Positions 1 through 9,020 of a DNA stretch of 64,000 nucleotides are shown here, piece by piece. Position 1 is the first letter of the stretch. Every line of letters starts with the position of its first letter. The translations under genes and the position numbers were made by a program. Source of the DNA: Natronospirales bacterium (lineage in GTDB: Bacteria > Pseudomonadota > Gammaproteobacteria > Natronospirales > REEB76); the NCBI GenBank assembly GCA_021792635.1, contig JAJYUH010000009.1:53353-117352 (forward strand). Reading direction: 5' to 3'. The notes under the pieces were generated by a model. That model ran no database searches, had not been told where the DNA came from, and worked only from the letters and a program-made list of their open reading frames with translations.

Positions 1-120
1 GCCGATCAGGCGCGCAAGCGGCACGGGGGGCGAAGCCGGACCCGCCGCCCATGCGGCAGCGGCCGCGGCGCTGATCCCTACCAGAACAATGCAACCCGCG
101 AGAGATGAGAATGTTTTCAT
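1..120 (-). CDS. N-terminal part of a secreted protein (runs off the window)
   Basis: Only the first 40 codons are inside the window. They begin MKTFSSLAGCIVLVG, then a run of alanines ending AAWAAGP, which reads as a signal peptide with a likely cleavage after AWA. A strong GGAGG lies about seven bases upstream of the ATG on the minus strand, which supports this start. The mature domain is outside the window, so function cannot be assigned. It follows the lipoprotein gene on the same strand and may be cotranscribed with it. Confidence 0.6.
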   Translation of the reverse strand, partial: MKTFSSLAGCIVLVGISAAAAAAWAAGPASPPVPLARLIG

Positions 121-232
121 GGCCGTTCCTCCGAAAGTAAATGATGTTGCGTCGCGTCGCTTTCCCATTCCACGACCACCCCCACCCGCAGCCGTAAAGC
201 CGCGGTTTTGGATGATCCAATCCCGGCAATGC

Positions 233-1864
233 TCAGGGATAGCCGGTGATCTGCTGCATCGCGGTGTAGGAAGGCTTGAGGGGCGGCGGGTTCGTGTTCC
301 AATTTTGCTCCACCAGTCCCGCACCCGCGCCGTCCTGCGCCGGGTTGCCGTTATAGGTCGGATCCACGATGAAGGTCCAGTCCATGCCGACGACGTTCGC
401 ATCCTTGGCGAGCGCACCCCAGGTATTGGTCAAGAATTGTGCCTGCGAGCCGGCTCCGTTCAGGTAACCCGGGCCGAGTTCGGCCTCAGTCTCCGGTTCA
501 CCTGGACACTGGTTATTGGGCTGAGTGGGACAACTCGCCGGGATATAGGACTGCACTGCCTGGATCGAGGAATAACCGGATTCCGTGACCCAGACGGGCA
601 GCCATTTATCCCCGTCGCATTGTTCAATGGTCTGCTCCGAATCGTCCACAATCTCCGGCGACCATACCGGACCGTGGTAATCCACGTGCACATCGAGCAC
701 ATCCATGCTGTCGCAGAAGTCTGGACTCGCGTACAGATCATTGACAAACTGCCCTTCCTGCTGAGCCAGTGCCGGATCTTGCACGTACTGTTCGCGTATC
801 TGCTGCAGCCCCGCCGGCAGGATTTCCGTGCCGCCGTTGAGAATCCGGATGTTGGGATCCGCGGCGTGCGCATTGACGTAAGCCACGTGTAAAAGTGTGG
901 CGAAGGCAGCGGCATTCTGGTCCACCGTTTCGTTGTTGCTGGCGATCCAGTTCTTGGGAAAGTTCTGCGGCTCATTCCAGACGATGAGATATTTCACGCC
1001 GATGGGTGCCACGTCCTGCACCAAGGCGTAGATATACGCGCCAAAATAGGCACAATCGGTTTCCCCCGAGATCGAACCATTGCCGTTCGCCGCGCCGGTG
1101 CAGTCGGCCGGCGCGTAGGTTACCAATCTGCCCTGGGTGTTGGCGCCCGCCGGCAAATCCCAGCTCGGTACGTTGTCGCCCACGTTCAAAAGCACTTGCA
1201 GTCCATCCTGCTGCGCCGCGCTGAGAAGCTGGTTGAGGCCGCTGAAGCTGAAGAAGGAAGCGGGCTGGCGTCCGTTGTTCGGAGGTTGATTGGGCTCGGC
1301 TCCCGCCCAGCCTCCGAGCCCCACGCGCACGTATTTGGCTCCCGTGCCCTGGATGAGCGAAAACACCCCTGCCGCGTTCTGCGGTCCGATATTGGAGTCG
1401 TAGAGGTTCACATCCACGCCGTAGCCGAGCGCGGCGGTGGCGAGCACCGTCAGGCTGAGATTGCCCGTGTGCTGCAGGGTGCCGCTCACCCCGGTGACGG
1501 TCACCGTGTAATTGCCCGGCGGGACATTGCTGCCAAGCGCCAGGGCAAGACTGGCGCTGCCCGTGGCGGGATTCGGCGTGAAGCTCGCGGTGGCGCCCGC
1601 AGGCAGACCGCCCGCGCTCAGCGTCACCGCGCCGTTGAATCCGCCCTGGGGCTGAATGCTGACGGGGACGCTGCCGTTGGCGCCCTCGGCGAGGGACAGG
1701 GAGGCACTGCCGAGGCTCAGGGAAAAATCCGCCGCGCCACCGCCTCCGGAAGTTGAGGACGAGCCGCCTCCGCCGCAGGCGGCAAGACCCAGAAGTGCCG
1801 CCAACGCCAGCGCCGCTCCCGCGGGAAGGATTGGCGGATTTACCAAGCGTTTCGATCTGGCCAT
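233..1864 (-). CDS. Lipoprotein with Ig-like domain and clan-A glycoside hydrolase-like domain
   Basis: A 543-residue exported lipoprotein. The signal peptide ends in lipobox LAAC with the lipidated cysteine at residue 30, followed by a Gly/Ser linker. Residues about 45-140 form an Ig-like beta domain (GGLPAGATASF pattern). The rest looks like a (beta/alpha)8 glycosidase: WNEP gives a likely acid/base Glu298, and WVTESGY gives a likely nucleophile Glu428. Families of this fold (GH5, GH39 and relatives) act on polysaccharides; the substrate cannot be told. The ATG at 1862-1864 is preferred over an in-frame GTG 18 bases upstream because AGGTAAGG sits correctly before the ATG. A second protein of the same architecture is encoded at 4132-6051. 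Confidence 0.75.
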   Translation of the reverse strand: MARSKRLVNPPILPAGAALALAALLGLAACGGGGSSSTSGGGGAADFSLSLGSASLSLAEGANGSVPVSIQPQGGFNGAVTLSAGGLPAGATASFTPNPATGSASLALALGSNVPPGNYTVTVTGVSGTLQHTGNLSLTVLATAALGYGVDVNLYDSNIGPQNAAGVFSLIQGTGAKYVRVGLGGWAGAEPNQPPNNGRQPASFFSFSGLNQLLSAAQQDGLQVLLNVGDNVPSWDLPAGANTQGRLVTYAPADCTGAANGNGSISGETDCAYFGAYIYALVQDVAPIGVKYLIVWNEPQNFPKNWIASNNETVDQNAAAFATLLHVAYVNAHAADPNIRILNGGTEILPAGLQQIREQYVQDPALAQQEGQFVNDLYASPDFCDSMDVLDVHVDYHGPVWSPEIVDDSEQTIEQCDGDKWLPVWVTESGYSSIQAVQSYIPASCPTQPNNQCPGEPETEAELGPGYLNGAGSQAQFLTNTWGALAKDANVVGMDWTFIVDPTYNGNPAQDGAGAGLVEQNWNTNPPPLKPSYTAMQQITGYP

Positions 1865-2024
1865 GGATTCCTTACCTCGCACGCTGGAAAATGATTGCTC
1901 TGATGAGCCAAAATCGCCGTATCCTGCTCACCGTTGACTGTTCGCTCGTTTAGATTGGGACAACCGCTCCCGGTCAATGCATTCACTATGGTTGTAATAC
2001 CAGCGAGGCGATGCGGGGCTCGAT

Positions 2025-2057
2025 GAGCGCGTTGGATGTCCCTAGCCCAACGCGCTC
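2025..2057. repeat. Inverted repeat, 11-bp perfect arms
   Basis: GAGCGCGTTGG at 2025-2035 is repeated in inverse orientation at 2047-2057 around an 11-base loop. It lies after the stop of the beta-propeller gene at 2134 and before the start of the next gene on the minus strand. No U-run follows on the minus strand, so it is either a weak terminator or an operator-like hairpin. Confidence 0.4.
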
Positions 2058-2133
2058 TCATCCTCGCGGCGAGTATTCCTTTCTCTTCGGGTTTCGCCCC
2101 TTGCTCGTCATGCGCATACAAATTCCAATGACT

Positions 2134-3036
2134 TTACCAAGTACCCGTCCAAGGTAAGGCGACGCGTTTCCAAGTGTGTCCATCATCCCCTGATCGCCAC
2201 AGATAGGGACGCAAGTTGTCATACCCAGCTGCATACAGAGTATTCTCGCTTATCGGTCCGGCAACCAGCGCTCCAAGGGGCAACGGATAGTTTTTCCAAG
2301 TGTGTCCGCCGTCGGCGGACACGAACATTCCGGTCTCCGGCATTCCGGAAAGCACAAACTGCCGTGAATTGTCCGGCGAGGCATGCAAATTCATGCCGAT
2401 TACATGCGTGTCTTCTATTTGCCACGTTTTCCCGTCATCCATGGAAACGTAAATACCCATCGCCATGCTTGGAAACATGATGCGATTTCCCTGGACCATG
2501 ATGTCTCCCATCGGCATGGCCATCATCGCCATTGGATTCGCGCCGGGAAGAGGGGCCAGGGCAGTCCAATGACTGCCGCCATCGCGGCTTTCATAAACAC
2601 CGCGGCCGTTCACATAGGCCACAAGACGTTGCGGGTTCTTCAGGTCAAAGCCAAAACCATGTACATCGTTTGCAGGCAGGGTCCGCGACACGTTTTTCCA
2701 AGTCGCGCCGCCGTTAAAGCTCATGCGGGCCCCGACGTGGCCGGCAACACCGATGATCCGGCCATTGGGGGACATGGTAGCCTCCATGGCATCAATGCCG
2801 TTCAACGCCGGAATCCGCGACCACGTACGCCCGCAGTTGTGACTGATGGCCGAGGCTCCGTGAGTGCCCAGGAAGAGCACACATGGATTCAAACCCATGG
2901 TCAGTTCGTGTAGATGTTTCCCCAGGCGTGGATGCGCGTATGCCTCGGAGGAAGCCGAGGCCGCAGCGCTAAAGGGCACGGTGAAAGAAGTTAAGCAAAT
3001 AAAACCCACAAACATTCGATACATGCGTGATTTCAT
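2134..3036 (-). CDS. Secreted Asp-box (BNR) beta-propeller protein, copy 1
   Basis: A 300-residue exported protein with a signal peptide (MKSRMYRMFVGFICLTSF...). Repeated Asp-box elements of the type S.DGG..W or DDG.TW occur about every 45 residues, indicating a sialidase/VPS10-like beta-propeller. Near the mature N-terminus is HPRLGKHLHEL, and the chain is rich in Met and His (MAMMAMPMGD). The layout resembles proteins named 'F510_1955 family glycosylhydrolase', but no catalytic activity can be shown from sequence. The start is fixed by AAGGAG nine bases before the ATG. A clear paralogue is encoded at 15000-15875, itself near a mercury-resistance module, so a metal-related envelope role is a reasonable guess only. 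Confidence 0.75.
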   Translation of the reverse strand: MKSRMYRMFVGFICLTSFTVPFSAAASASSEAYAHPRLGKHLHELTMGLNPCVLFLGTHGASAISHNCGRTWSRIPALNGIDAMEATMSPNGRIIGVAGHVGARMSFNGGATWKNVSRTLPANDVHGFGFDLKNPQRLVAYVNGRGVYESRDGGSHWTALAPLPGANPMAMMAMPMGDIMVQGNRIMFPSMAMGIYVSMDDGKTWQIEDTHVIGMNLHASPDNSRQFVLSGMPETGMFVSADGGHTWKNYPLPLGALVAGPISENTLYAAGYDNLRPYLWRSGDDGHTWKRVALPWTGTW

Positions 3037-3174
3037 GGAATTTCTCCTTACGGGCAAAGTGAGATTGCGCATTAACAAGTCCCCAGAACTTGGCATGACA
3101 TCAGCAACACCCCGCACAAAAGCTCCTCTGCATGAGGAGTGGTCCAAGTGAACAATGCTGGTTCCACGTCACGC

Positions 3175-3657
3175 TTACGGTGTCGGCTTGAAGCGTTCAA
3201 TGTTGCTGTGTCCGTCATAGATGATTAAGCCCCTGTCAGCAAGACCGTTCGCAGCACGGCTCATGTTAACAAGCTGATACCGATACTCAGCGCGGTCGGT
3301 TCGTGGGCAAAAATACCCGCTTCCGGAGAAGCGCACCGTACCGACGGTGCCCATCAGTCGGCCGCGGGTCGTGGCGGGAATGCAGTGAGGCGGCACGGTA
3401 ACGGCAGAATTACCTCCCACAATGGCAAGACGATCGAGCCTGCGCCAATGCGCACGACTTACTCCGATTGCCGGACCGGTGATGCGGAAACAATGGGCTG
3501 TTCGTGACGTACCTGCTGGGCACGCCGCAGGTTGAACCCGCGTTACGAATCGCACACCCACCCAGGGAGCGGCAAAACCCGTATTCGATAGCAGCAGGGT
3601 CAATCCCGCCACCATCCCTGTCAGCCCAATTGCACATGTGCGATGGAACAGCGACAT
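3175..3657 (-). CDS. Secreted protein of unknown function
   Basis: A 160-residue protein starting MSLFHRTCAIGLTG with a cleavable signal peptide ending near GFAAPW. The mature part has five cysteines, as in CPAGTSRTAHC, HCIP and YFCPR, suggesting disulfides in the periplasm. The start is chosen at the ATG preceded by GAGAGGCG; an upstream in-frame start would give an unlikely N-terminus. It lies between a membrane protein and the beta-propeller gene on the same strand. I recognise no family. Confidence 0.6.
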   Translation of the reverse strand: MSLFHRTCAIGLTGMVAGLTLLLSNTGFAAPWVGVRFVTRVQPAACPAGTSRTAHCFRITGPAIGVSRAHWRRLDRLAIVGGNSAVTVPPHCIPATTRGRLMGTVGTVRFSGSGYFCPRTDRAEYRYQLVNMSRAANGLADRGLIIYDGHSNIERFKPTP

Positions 3658-3694
3658 GACAAACGCCTCTCGTGTGAAACAGAACACCTTAAAG

Positions 3695-4108
3695 TCAGGC
3701 CTTCGGCGACAGGGTCTCCAAGCGAATGGCTCTCGCGAACAGGATCAGCAGCACCGCCACCCAAAGTATCGCGGCCAGCAGCCAATCCAGCCGCTGCCTG
3801 GCATTCACCAACCACACGGCCGCCATGACAAAGACCAACTCGCCCAGGGTGACATAGCGCCAACCACGGCGTTCACGGTGCCAGCGTAAGGCTTCGGGTG
3901 ATCTGTCGCTTTCATCGTCCGGGACCTCCATCCACAACAGATCCTTACGATTGTAAAAAACGAACAAGAGCACGACGGCAATGACTACGGCCAGCGCGTA
4001 AGCCCACAAGGGATGAGTGGGTGCAAGTAACAGTCCTGCTACCATCCATACCAGCCCCATGACGATCAAAAACAAACTAACCCGCAATGGAATGTTGGAT
4101 TTCTTCAT
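3695..4108 (-). CDS. Small integral membrane protein
   Basis: A 137-residue protein with about four hydrophobic segments: two near the N-terminus (around residues 8-27 and 32-50) and two near the C-terminus (around 87-103 and 108-126). They are separated by a charged cytoplasmic loop (RKDLLWMEVPDDESDRSPEALRW). No family is recognised. An alternative GTG start lies 18 bases upstream at 4126; neither start has a strong ribosome binding site. It sits 23 bases downstream of the glycosidase-like lipoprotein stop, so cotranscription is likely. Confidence 0.55.
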   Translation of the reverse strand: MKKSNIPLRVSLFLIVMGLVWMVAGLLLAPTHPLWAYALAVVIAVVLLFVFYNRKDLLWMEVPDDESDRSPEALRWHRERRGWRYVTLGELVFVMAAVWLVNARQRLDWLLAAILWVAVLLILFARAIRLETLSPKA

Positions 4109-4131
4109 GACGCCACTTCGGGTCACGAGAG

Positions 4132-6051
4132 TTACGGACCCGCGCCGGTCAGGTGCTGGAATGCGAGGAACGCGGGTTCCAGCGTGCCCGTGTCATCCAC
4201 CAGGCCGAAGCCGTTGCCGCTGGAGAAACACGGGTCCCCTTGCGTTTGCACGGGAGTCGAATCCTGCAGCTCGAAGTAGGTGAAGGAATCCACCACGGGG
4301 CTGGTGAGGGCGGCCATGCGGTTGTAGTCTTCGGCCAGGAAATACCCCTTGGTGGTCTCATCCACACCGTCCGGGCAGGCGGGGTTGGATTGAAATGCGC
4401 CCTCCGTCACCCAGAAATGCTTGGCTCCCTGCCCGGCCTGGCTGGCAAGCGTGCCATCATCGGGCAGCACCTGGAACGACTCCCATGAGCGCGATGGATA
4501 CGGGGAATTCGGATCCGCCCAGGCATAGAGATGGATCGCAAAGGCGTCCTCATAATTGCCGGCCTGTGCAATCTGCTGGAAGTAGGATTCGTCATACGCA
4601 TTGCTGGCCACCCCGGCATTCAGAAACAGTAAATTCTGATAGCCGTCGGTGTTGGCCTCGGTCTTGCCCGCCGCGTAGGCTTGCTGCAGATAGGGAATAT
4701 ATTTCGAGGCGTCGCTTGAGGGGTTGGGCGTGGCGTTCGGTGCGCATTGGGGATTGTTGGTGTCCACGTTCCAGAAGCTCGGCGTGTCGGGTTCATTCCC
4801 AAGTTCGATGGCAGCCACTTCGGATCCCGGATACGCCGGATTGTGGGTTTGCACCAGGATATGGTGGACCACCGCCTGGACGAAGGCGGCATAAATCTGC
4901 GGAGTGCAGGCAATGTAACCGGACCCCGGCGGCGGGCTGCCGCTGCCGAGACCATTCGCCCAGGCAGGGGCGTTGTACTGGACGATCAGGACATCCGCCG
5001 GCACGTGGATGGCGTTCATGGCAGACAGCCATTGATCGAGCGTGCTCCAGTTGAAGTTGCCCTGGGTCGGCTCATCGGTGGTCATATCGGTGCCGATACG
5101 CACCACTTGGGCGCCGAGTTGCTGCACCCAGCCATAGACTTGGGTGTTGTTATTGAAATGCACCTGTGGAATGACGCCGTAGAAATAGCCCAGCGTCGAG
5201 ACTGGTTTCACCGGCGCGGGCAACGGCGGAGTCGCTGGTAGCGTGACGTTGAATACCGCCGGTCCGCTGAAGGCGCTGCCATCGGCTGCCTTGGCCGAAG
5301 AGGCAACGCTGATCTGGTAGGTGGCGCCGGCAACCGCGAAGAATTTCACACCCAGGGCATCGGGACCGAGGTTCGGCGAGTTCACGGAATAGATAAAGCG
5401 CACCGCCAGGGGCGTTGGCACGTTGCCGCTGATGGGCGTGACGGTGACGGCGCTGACTGTGGTCCCCTGGGGATTGCCCTGGGAGTTGATCGTCACATCC
5501 GGTGCCTTGCTGAAATAGAGCACGAAGGGATCGGAGATGTACTGCGGCCCGCTGCCGGCCGCCGGGTAGGTGCTGCTCACGTAGTAACTGGTGGAGGGTG
5601 TATTCGCCGTAACAGAGAGCGTCAGGGTGGTGGACGCCTGTACTCCGCCACCGCTGCCGCTGAGCGTAACCGTGGCATTACCGGTGGTGGCGTTACTGAT
5701 GGCCGTTAAGGTCAGCGTCGCGGTGACGGGCGAGGAGCCGGTGACGTTCACGGAAGTCGGAGCAAATGTGACACCCGTTGGCAACCCGGTGGCGGTGAGG
5801 GACACCGTTCCGGTCATTCCTCCCGAGGGGGTCACCGTGAGCGTGGTGGACGCCGCACTGCCCTGTGCCACGCTCAGTGTGGTTGGGGACACCGCCAGGC
5901 TGAAGCTGGGCGTGCCGCTGCCAGAACCGGAGGAGGAACCGCCGCCTCCGCAAGCGGACAGACCCGCTACCACGGCAGCGAGCAACAGATAGATCACCCG
6001 CCGTGACATGGAAGTTAAGCCTGCATCCAGAATCGAAATTCCGACCGACAT
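4132..6051 (-). CDS. Large lipoprotein with Ig-like domains and clan-A glycoside hydrolase-like domain
   Basis: A 639-residue exported lipoprotein with lipobox LSAC (Cys34) and a Gly/Ser linker. Residues about 50-150 form an Ig-like domain (TATGLPTGVTF), and 155-280 a second beta-sandwich. From about 290 to the end lies a TIM-barrel glycosidase-like domain with ELGNEPD (likely acid/base Glu420) and WVTEGAF (likely nucleophile Glu550). It is related in plan to the protein at 233-1864 but is longer. GGAGGG six bases before the ATG at 6049-6051 supports this start, although an internal ATG (MSRRVIYLLLAAV) gives a more typical signal peptide. The polysaccharide substrate is unknown. Confidence 0.75.
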   Translation of the reverse strand: MSVGISILDAGLTSMSRRVIYLLLAAVVAGLSACGGGGSSSGSGSGTPSFSLAVSPTTLSVAQGSAASTTLTVTPSGGMTGTVSLTATGLPTGVTFAPTSVNVTGSSPVTATLTLTAISNATTGNATVTLSGSGGGVQASTTLTLSVTANTPSTSYYVSSTYPAAGSGPQYISDPFVLYFSKAPDVTINSQGNPQGTTVSAVTVTPISGNVPTPLAVRFIYSVNSPNLGPDALGVKFFAVAGATYQISVASSAKAADGSAFSGPAVFNVTLPATPPLPAPVKPVSTLGYFYGVIPQVHFNNNTQVYGWVQQLGAQVVRIGTDMTTDEPTQGNFNWSTLDQWLSAMNAIHVPADVLIVQYNAPAWANGLGSGSPPPGSGYIACTPQIYAAFVQAVVHHILVQTHNPAYPGSEVAAIELGNEPDTPSFWNVDTNNPQCAPNATPNPSSDASKYIPYLQQAYAAGKTEANTDGYQNLLFLNAGVASNAYDESYFQQIAQAGNYEDAFAIHLYAWADPNSPYPSRSWESFQVLPDDGTLASQAGQGAKHFWVTEGAFQSNPACPDGVDETTKGYFLAEDYNRMAALTSPVVDSFTYFELQDSTPVQTQGDPCFSSGNGFGLVDDTGTLEPAFLAFQHLTGAGP

Positions 6052-6200
6052 GATCCCTCCTTCCACAAATCACTCGTAACCTGAAGCAACGGACTGTGTA
6101 CGTTGCGTATAACGCTATCCACCTGTCTGATGTTGACGGTCATTCACCGCAAACTCCAAATGGGAGTACTCTTTTGGTCCACATATTCCTACAATACCCT

Positions 6201-6950
6201 TTACGCCCCCACGAAGCTCCACACGGCCACCACGCCGTTCGCCAGATTGTGAGCGACGGTGCAGGGCCAAAGGCTCGCGGTGCGCTCGCGCAGCCACCCG
6301 AGTATCAACCCCTGCATGAGGGCATAGAGCGCTATCGGGATTGACCATTCCACACGGAAATGTCTGCCGACCATGCTCATGTGTACCATGGCAAAAGCTA
6401 TCGCAGTCAAGGGAAGGCCCCAGCCCATTTGTGCACCGAGTACGTTCCAGGGTTTGTGGAACACCGCATTCAGTCGCGTCTGGAAATAGCCTCTGAATAG
6501 CAACTCTTCGTCAACGCCGGGCATGATGAGCTGAAAGGCCAGCGTTTCCCGGGTCGCCGGCATCATGGCGCGCCCGTGTGCCAGCGCGATGATGGCAAAC
6601 GGCAAGGCAATCATGGCACCGATCCCGGCAAGCAGCGCCCATTGGGAGCCAGTGGCAATCCTCCATCTGAGACCAAAATCCGCGGGTTTGAGTGCGCGGG
6701 TGAAGAGAATGGCGAGCAAAGCCACTATTGCCGTCAGGATTTTCCCCTGCCAATTCCACTGCAGAATCCTGAAAAAACCTACGGCTGGAGCAAGCAGGCA
6801 GGCATAGGCCAGCAGATATACCACGGCCAGTACCCAGAGCGTGGCGAGATTGCGCACGGAAGCCAGCCTGCCAACGATGATAATCAGCACCATCATGACG
6901 GTGAGTCCCGGCAATGCATTCAGGGCAACGAGTTCAAGATACTGCAGCAT
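6201..6950 (-). CDS. CPBP-family intramembrane metalloprotease
   Basis: A 249-residue polytopic membrane protein of the CPBP/type II CAAX prenyl endopeptidase family (Abi). The diagnostic motifs are present in order: EELLFRGY (E148, E149, R153), FAMVH (His about 190) and HNLAN (about 233), which form the metal site inside the membrane. Bacterial members are glutamate proteases or metalloproteases with roles in bacteriocin immunity, peptide processing or envelope homeostasis; the substrate here is unknown. A second CPBP gene is present at 18731-19399. Confidence 0.85.
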   Translation of the reverse strand: MLQYLELVALNALPGLTVMMVLIIIVGRLASVRNLATLWVLAVVYLLAYACLLAPAVGFFRILQWNWQGKILTAIVALLAILFTRALKPADFGLRWRIATGSQWALLAGIGAMIALPFAIIALAHGRAMMPATRETLAFQLIMPGVDEELLFRGYFQTRLNAVFHKPWNVLGAQMGWGLPLTAIAFAMVHMSMVGRHFRVEWSIPIALYALMQGLILGWLRERTASLWPCTVAHNLANGVVAVWSFVGA

Positions 6951-7066
6951 TATTCAAAACTCTTTCCGGGATAGGTTTGCCCGAACGGGCTTTCATCGTT
7001 GTATCTAAGTTGTACCGGTCAGCATGAGTAATCGTCATCGGCATTGTCCCATCCTGCTGTCGGAAA

Positions 7067-7525
7067 TTACCGGTTGTTTTCCGTGGAGTTGGGCGAGGCA
7101 AAGGCCAGGCGGCCGGCCGGTGACATCTGTTCCAGGGACTGTTCAAACGTCGCGGCCACCAGCGACTGCAGTTGGCCCTGCAACTCGTTATAGAGGGCGA
7201 TTTGCTCAGAGAGTTTCTGTTTATCCAGGGGCTCGATCTTGAGAACTTTATGGATACTGTCCATAGCCCTCCCGATCTTCCGCTGCAGCGCGACAAAGTC
7301 CTGGCGCCGCACCGCGAAGTTCCGCTGGAGTATGGCGGCGTCCGCCGCCGGCAGCCGCTGGCTGATGTGATAGACCAGCGAGTACGGGTAGGGCCGGGGA
7401 GGCTGCGAATGTATCCGGTACAGATAGTGACCCAGAAACAGCCCGATGAAAAACACGTTCAGGCTGAAACACACCGCCGCGATCACCGCAAGCCTCGAGG
7501 GCGAGAACAGCGTTTTACTGTCCAT
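7067..7525 (-). CDS. CnrX/ZraP-like periplasmic metal-sensor protein
   Basis: A 152-residue protein with one N-terminal membrane anchor (about residues 13-33, CFSLNVFFIGLFLGHYLY) and a helical periplasmic part rich in Leu/Gln. This is the layout of the 'heavy-metal resistance' family (CnrX, ZraP-like). In Cupriavidus, CnrX senses Ni/Co in the periplasm and signals through a membrane anti-sigma factor. It is the third gene of an operon after an ECF sigma factor and a single-pass protein, exactly the partners of that system. The start is supported by GGGAGG before the ATG; the reading frame overlaps the upstream gene by 11 bases. The metal is not predictable. Confidence 0.7.
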   Translation of the reverse strand: MDSKTLFSPSRLAVIAAVCFSLNVFFIGLFLGHYLYRIHSQPPRPYPYSLVYHISQRLPAADAAILQRNFAVRRQDFVALQRKIGRAMDSIHKVLKIEPLDKQKLSEQIALYNELQGQLQSLVAATFEQSLEQMSPAGRLAFASPNSTENNR

Positions 7526-7916
7526 TCTGACCTCCCGTCATGAAGGACGTCGCTCCGAGGCTGGCGACGGTCTCGCTTTGCCGGCCCATTTGCTGCGCCC
7601 CGATGACATAGCCGATCACGATGCCGGCAATCAGCCCCGTGGCGGCGAGCACCAGGGCCGATTTCCAGAGGACGTCCATATCGACAGGCGCGCGCGTTTC
7701 CCTCGCCGCCGCCAGTATGGCGTGCTCCAACCGTCGCAGTCTTGCTTCGGTGGGTTCGGTTACGCGATGAGCTCCCAGCCAAGCGTCGAGCTGCTCCAGC
7801 TCAGCGGGACGGACCTCCGCGCCGCGGCGACGGCGGAGTACGGCTCCCCACCGGGAGCACCCTGCACCAGGCCGGGGCTTGGAGTTACCGGACGGCGGCG
7901 GGTCGCGCTTGATCAT
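7515..7916 (-). CDS. Putative membrane anti-sigma factor
   Basis: A 133-residue protein with a basic, proline-rich cytoplasmic N-terminus, a helical segment (ELEQLDAWLGAH...LRRLEHAILAAARE) and one transmembrane helix at about 88-107 (SALVLAATGLIAGIVIGYVIG). The start codon overlaps the ECF sigma stop by four bases and its end overlaps the CnrX-like gene, so translation is coupled. Position and topology fit a CnrY-type anti-sigma factor that would hold the sigma factor at the membrane until the periplasmic partner detects metal. Sequence alone does not prove sigma binding. Confidence 0.6.
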   Translation of the reverse strand: MIKRDPPPSGNSKPRPGAGCSRWGAVLRRRRGAEVRPAELEQLDAWLGAHRVTEPTEARLRRLEHAILAAARETRAPVDMDVLWKSALVLAATGLIAGIVIGYVIGAQQMGRQSETVASLGATSFMTGGQNGQ

Positions 7917-8497
7917 AGATGCTCCCGCCTATAACCAAGGCATTGGAGTTTTTGCAGCAATGCGCGCCGTGCCCGCACCAGCAGCGCCTCAAAGGCGTTA
8001 ACCTTGAGCGACAAGGCTTGCGCGGCCTGCTCGGCCGGCAGCCCGTTGAAATAAAAGAGCGCGAGCGCTGCGTGCTGCCGCGGGGGGAGGAGCGACAGTG
8101 CTTGGTCGAGCGCCCGCGCCCGGTCCCTCGCGCAGAGGGATTCGAACGCCGTGATGGAATCGGCCTCCAATTCGATGCCTTCCGCGGAAGCCGCCGGACG
8201 CGCGGCGCGCATCTTGTCAATGGCGAGATGCATCACGATGCGATGCAGCCAGGTGCGGACACCGGCCTTGCGGCGATCCCAGCGACCGGCATGCTTCCAC
8301 ACGCGCAGAAACGCCTCCTGCGCAATCTCGTCCGCATCGGCGCGATTTCTGACGATGGATTGAGCCAAGCTGACCACCTCCCGCAGATAACGGGCCACCA
8401 ATGCGGCATACGCCGGCCGATCACCCGCCGCCACGGCCGCCATCAGCACCGCCTCGTCAGCATCCGACGGCAGACCCTCTCCCGCCCTCACGGACAC
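7913..8497 (-). CDS. ECF RNA polymerase sigma factor
   Basis: A 194-residue sigma-70 factor of the extracytoplasmic-function type. Region 2 is seen at about residues 25-95 (YAALVARYLREVVSLAQSIV..NRADADEIAQEAFLRVW). Region 4 is at about 130-190 (ALSLLPPRQHAALALFYFNGLPAEQAAQAL...EALLVRARRAL). Start is a GTG preceded by a G-rich stretch. It heads a coupled operon with an anti-sigma-like gene and a CnrX-like sensor, which suggests autoregulated, metal-responsive transcription. Its likely promoter is in the gap upstream, which includes a perfect inverted repeat at 8510-8528. Confidence 0.88.
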   Translation of the reverse strand: MSVRAGEGLPSDADEAVLMAAVAAGDRPAYAALVARYLREVVSLAQSIVRNRADADEIAQEAFLRVWKHAGRWDRRKAGVRTWLHRIVMHLAIDKMRAARPAASAEGIELEADSITAFESLCARDRARALDQALSLLPPRQHAALALFYFNGLPAEQAAQALSLKVNAFEALLVRARRALLQKLQCLGYRREHL

Positions 8498-9020
8498 CCC
8501 CCGGTATCTGCCGTCTGATCCAGACGGCGGTCATGCTGCCATATACGTTTCAAGTCGGTCTGGCCTGACGGGGAATCGTGGAAATCATTGGCCCCCGTAT
8601 CACCTGCCCATCGGAGACACACTGTGCCTATTCTGCTTTGGAACCTGGCTTCAGGCGGTTCGCGGGTATTTGGCCGAGTGGCGCCGGGGCCAGCACCAAC
8701 GTCAGGGCGCGCAGTGCCTTGCGCCGGTCCGACCCCGGGCTGGTTGAGGAGTCTGGTAAGCCGTCTCAGCAGGCGATGGCTTTTCCCCAAGGTGAGGGCC
8801 GAACTGCGTAACGATTCTGCTGACGCGCGTATCGGCCTGACGATACGCACGCGGACCGGAACACGTCACGTGGCAGGGATTCTTAGAAATCTCTTGTCTG
8901 AGCACCCCCGGAATGGGAACCGGTGATGTTGGTGCCAGCGTCCCGGCAGCTCCGCCTGCTGTATTGATTGGTCAACTCAGGCGCCATTTGCCGCGACGTG
9001 CGTTGACGAATCTGTGATGC
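8498..9020. other. Intergenic region upstream of the ECF sigma operon
   Basis: No convincing gene is seen; the open frames here are short, Arg/Pro-rich and lack conserved motifs. Close to the sigma start, GCCGTCTG at 8510-8517 and CAGACGGC at 8521-8528 form a perfect 8-bp inverted repeat with a 3-base loop. On the minus strand, TTGAAAC lies about 20 bases before CGTC, which weakly resembles an ECF-type promoter, though the spacing is longer than usual. Confidence 0.45.

Noticed and set aside
8488..8850. Possible small protein upstream of the ECF sigma gene
   Set aside because: Arg/Pro-rich, no ribosome binding site, overlaps the sigma start and the palindrome that is more likely regulatory.
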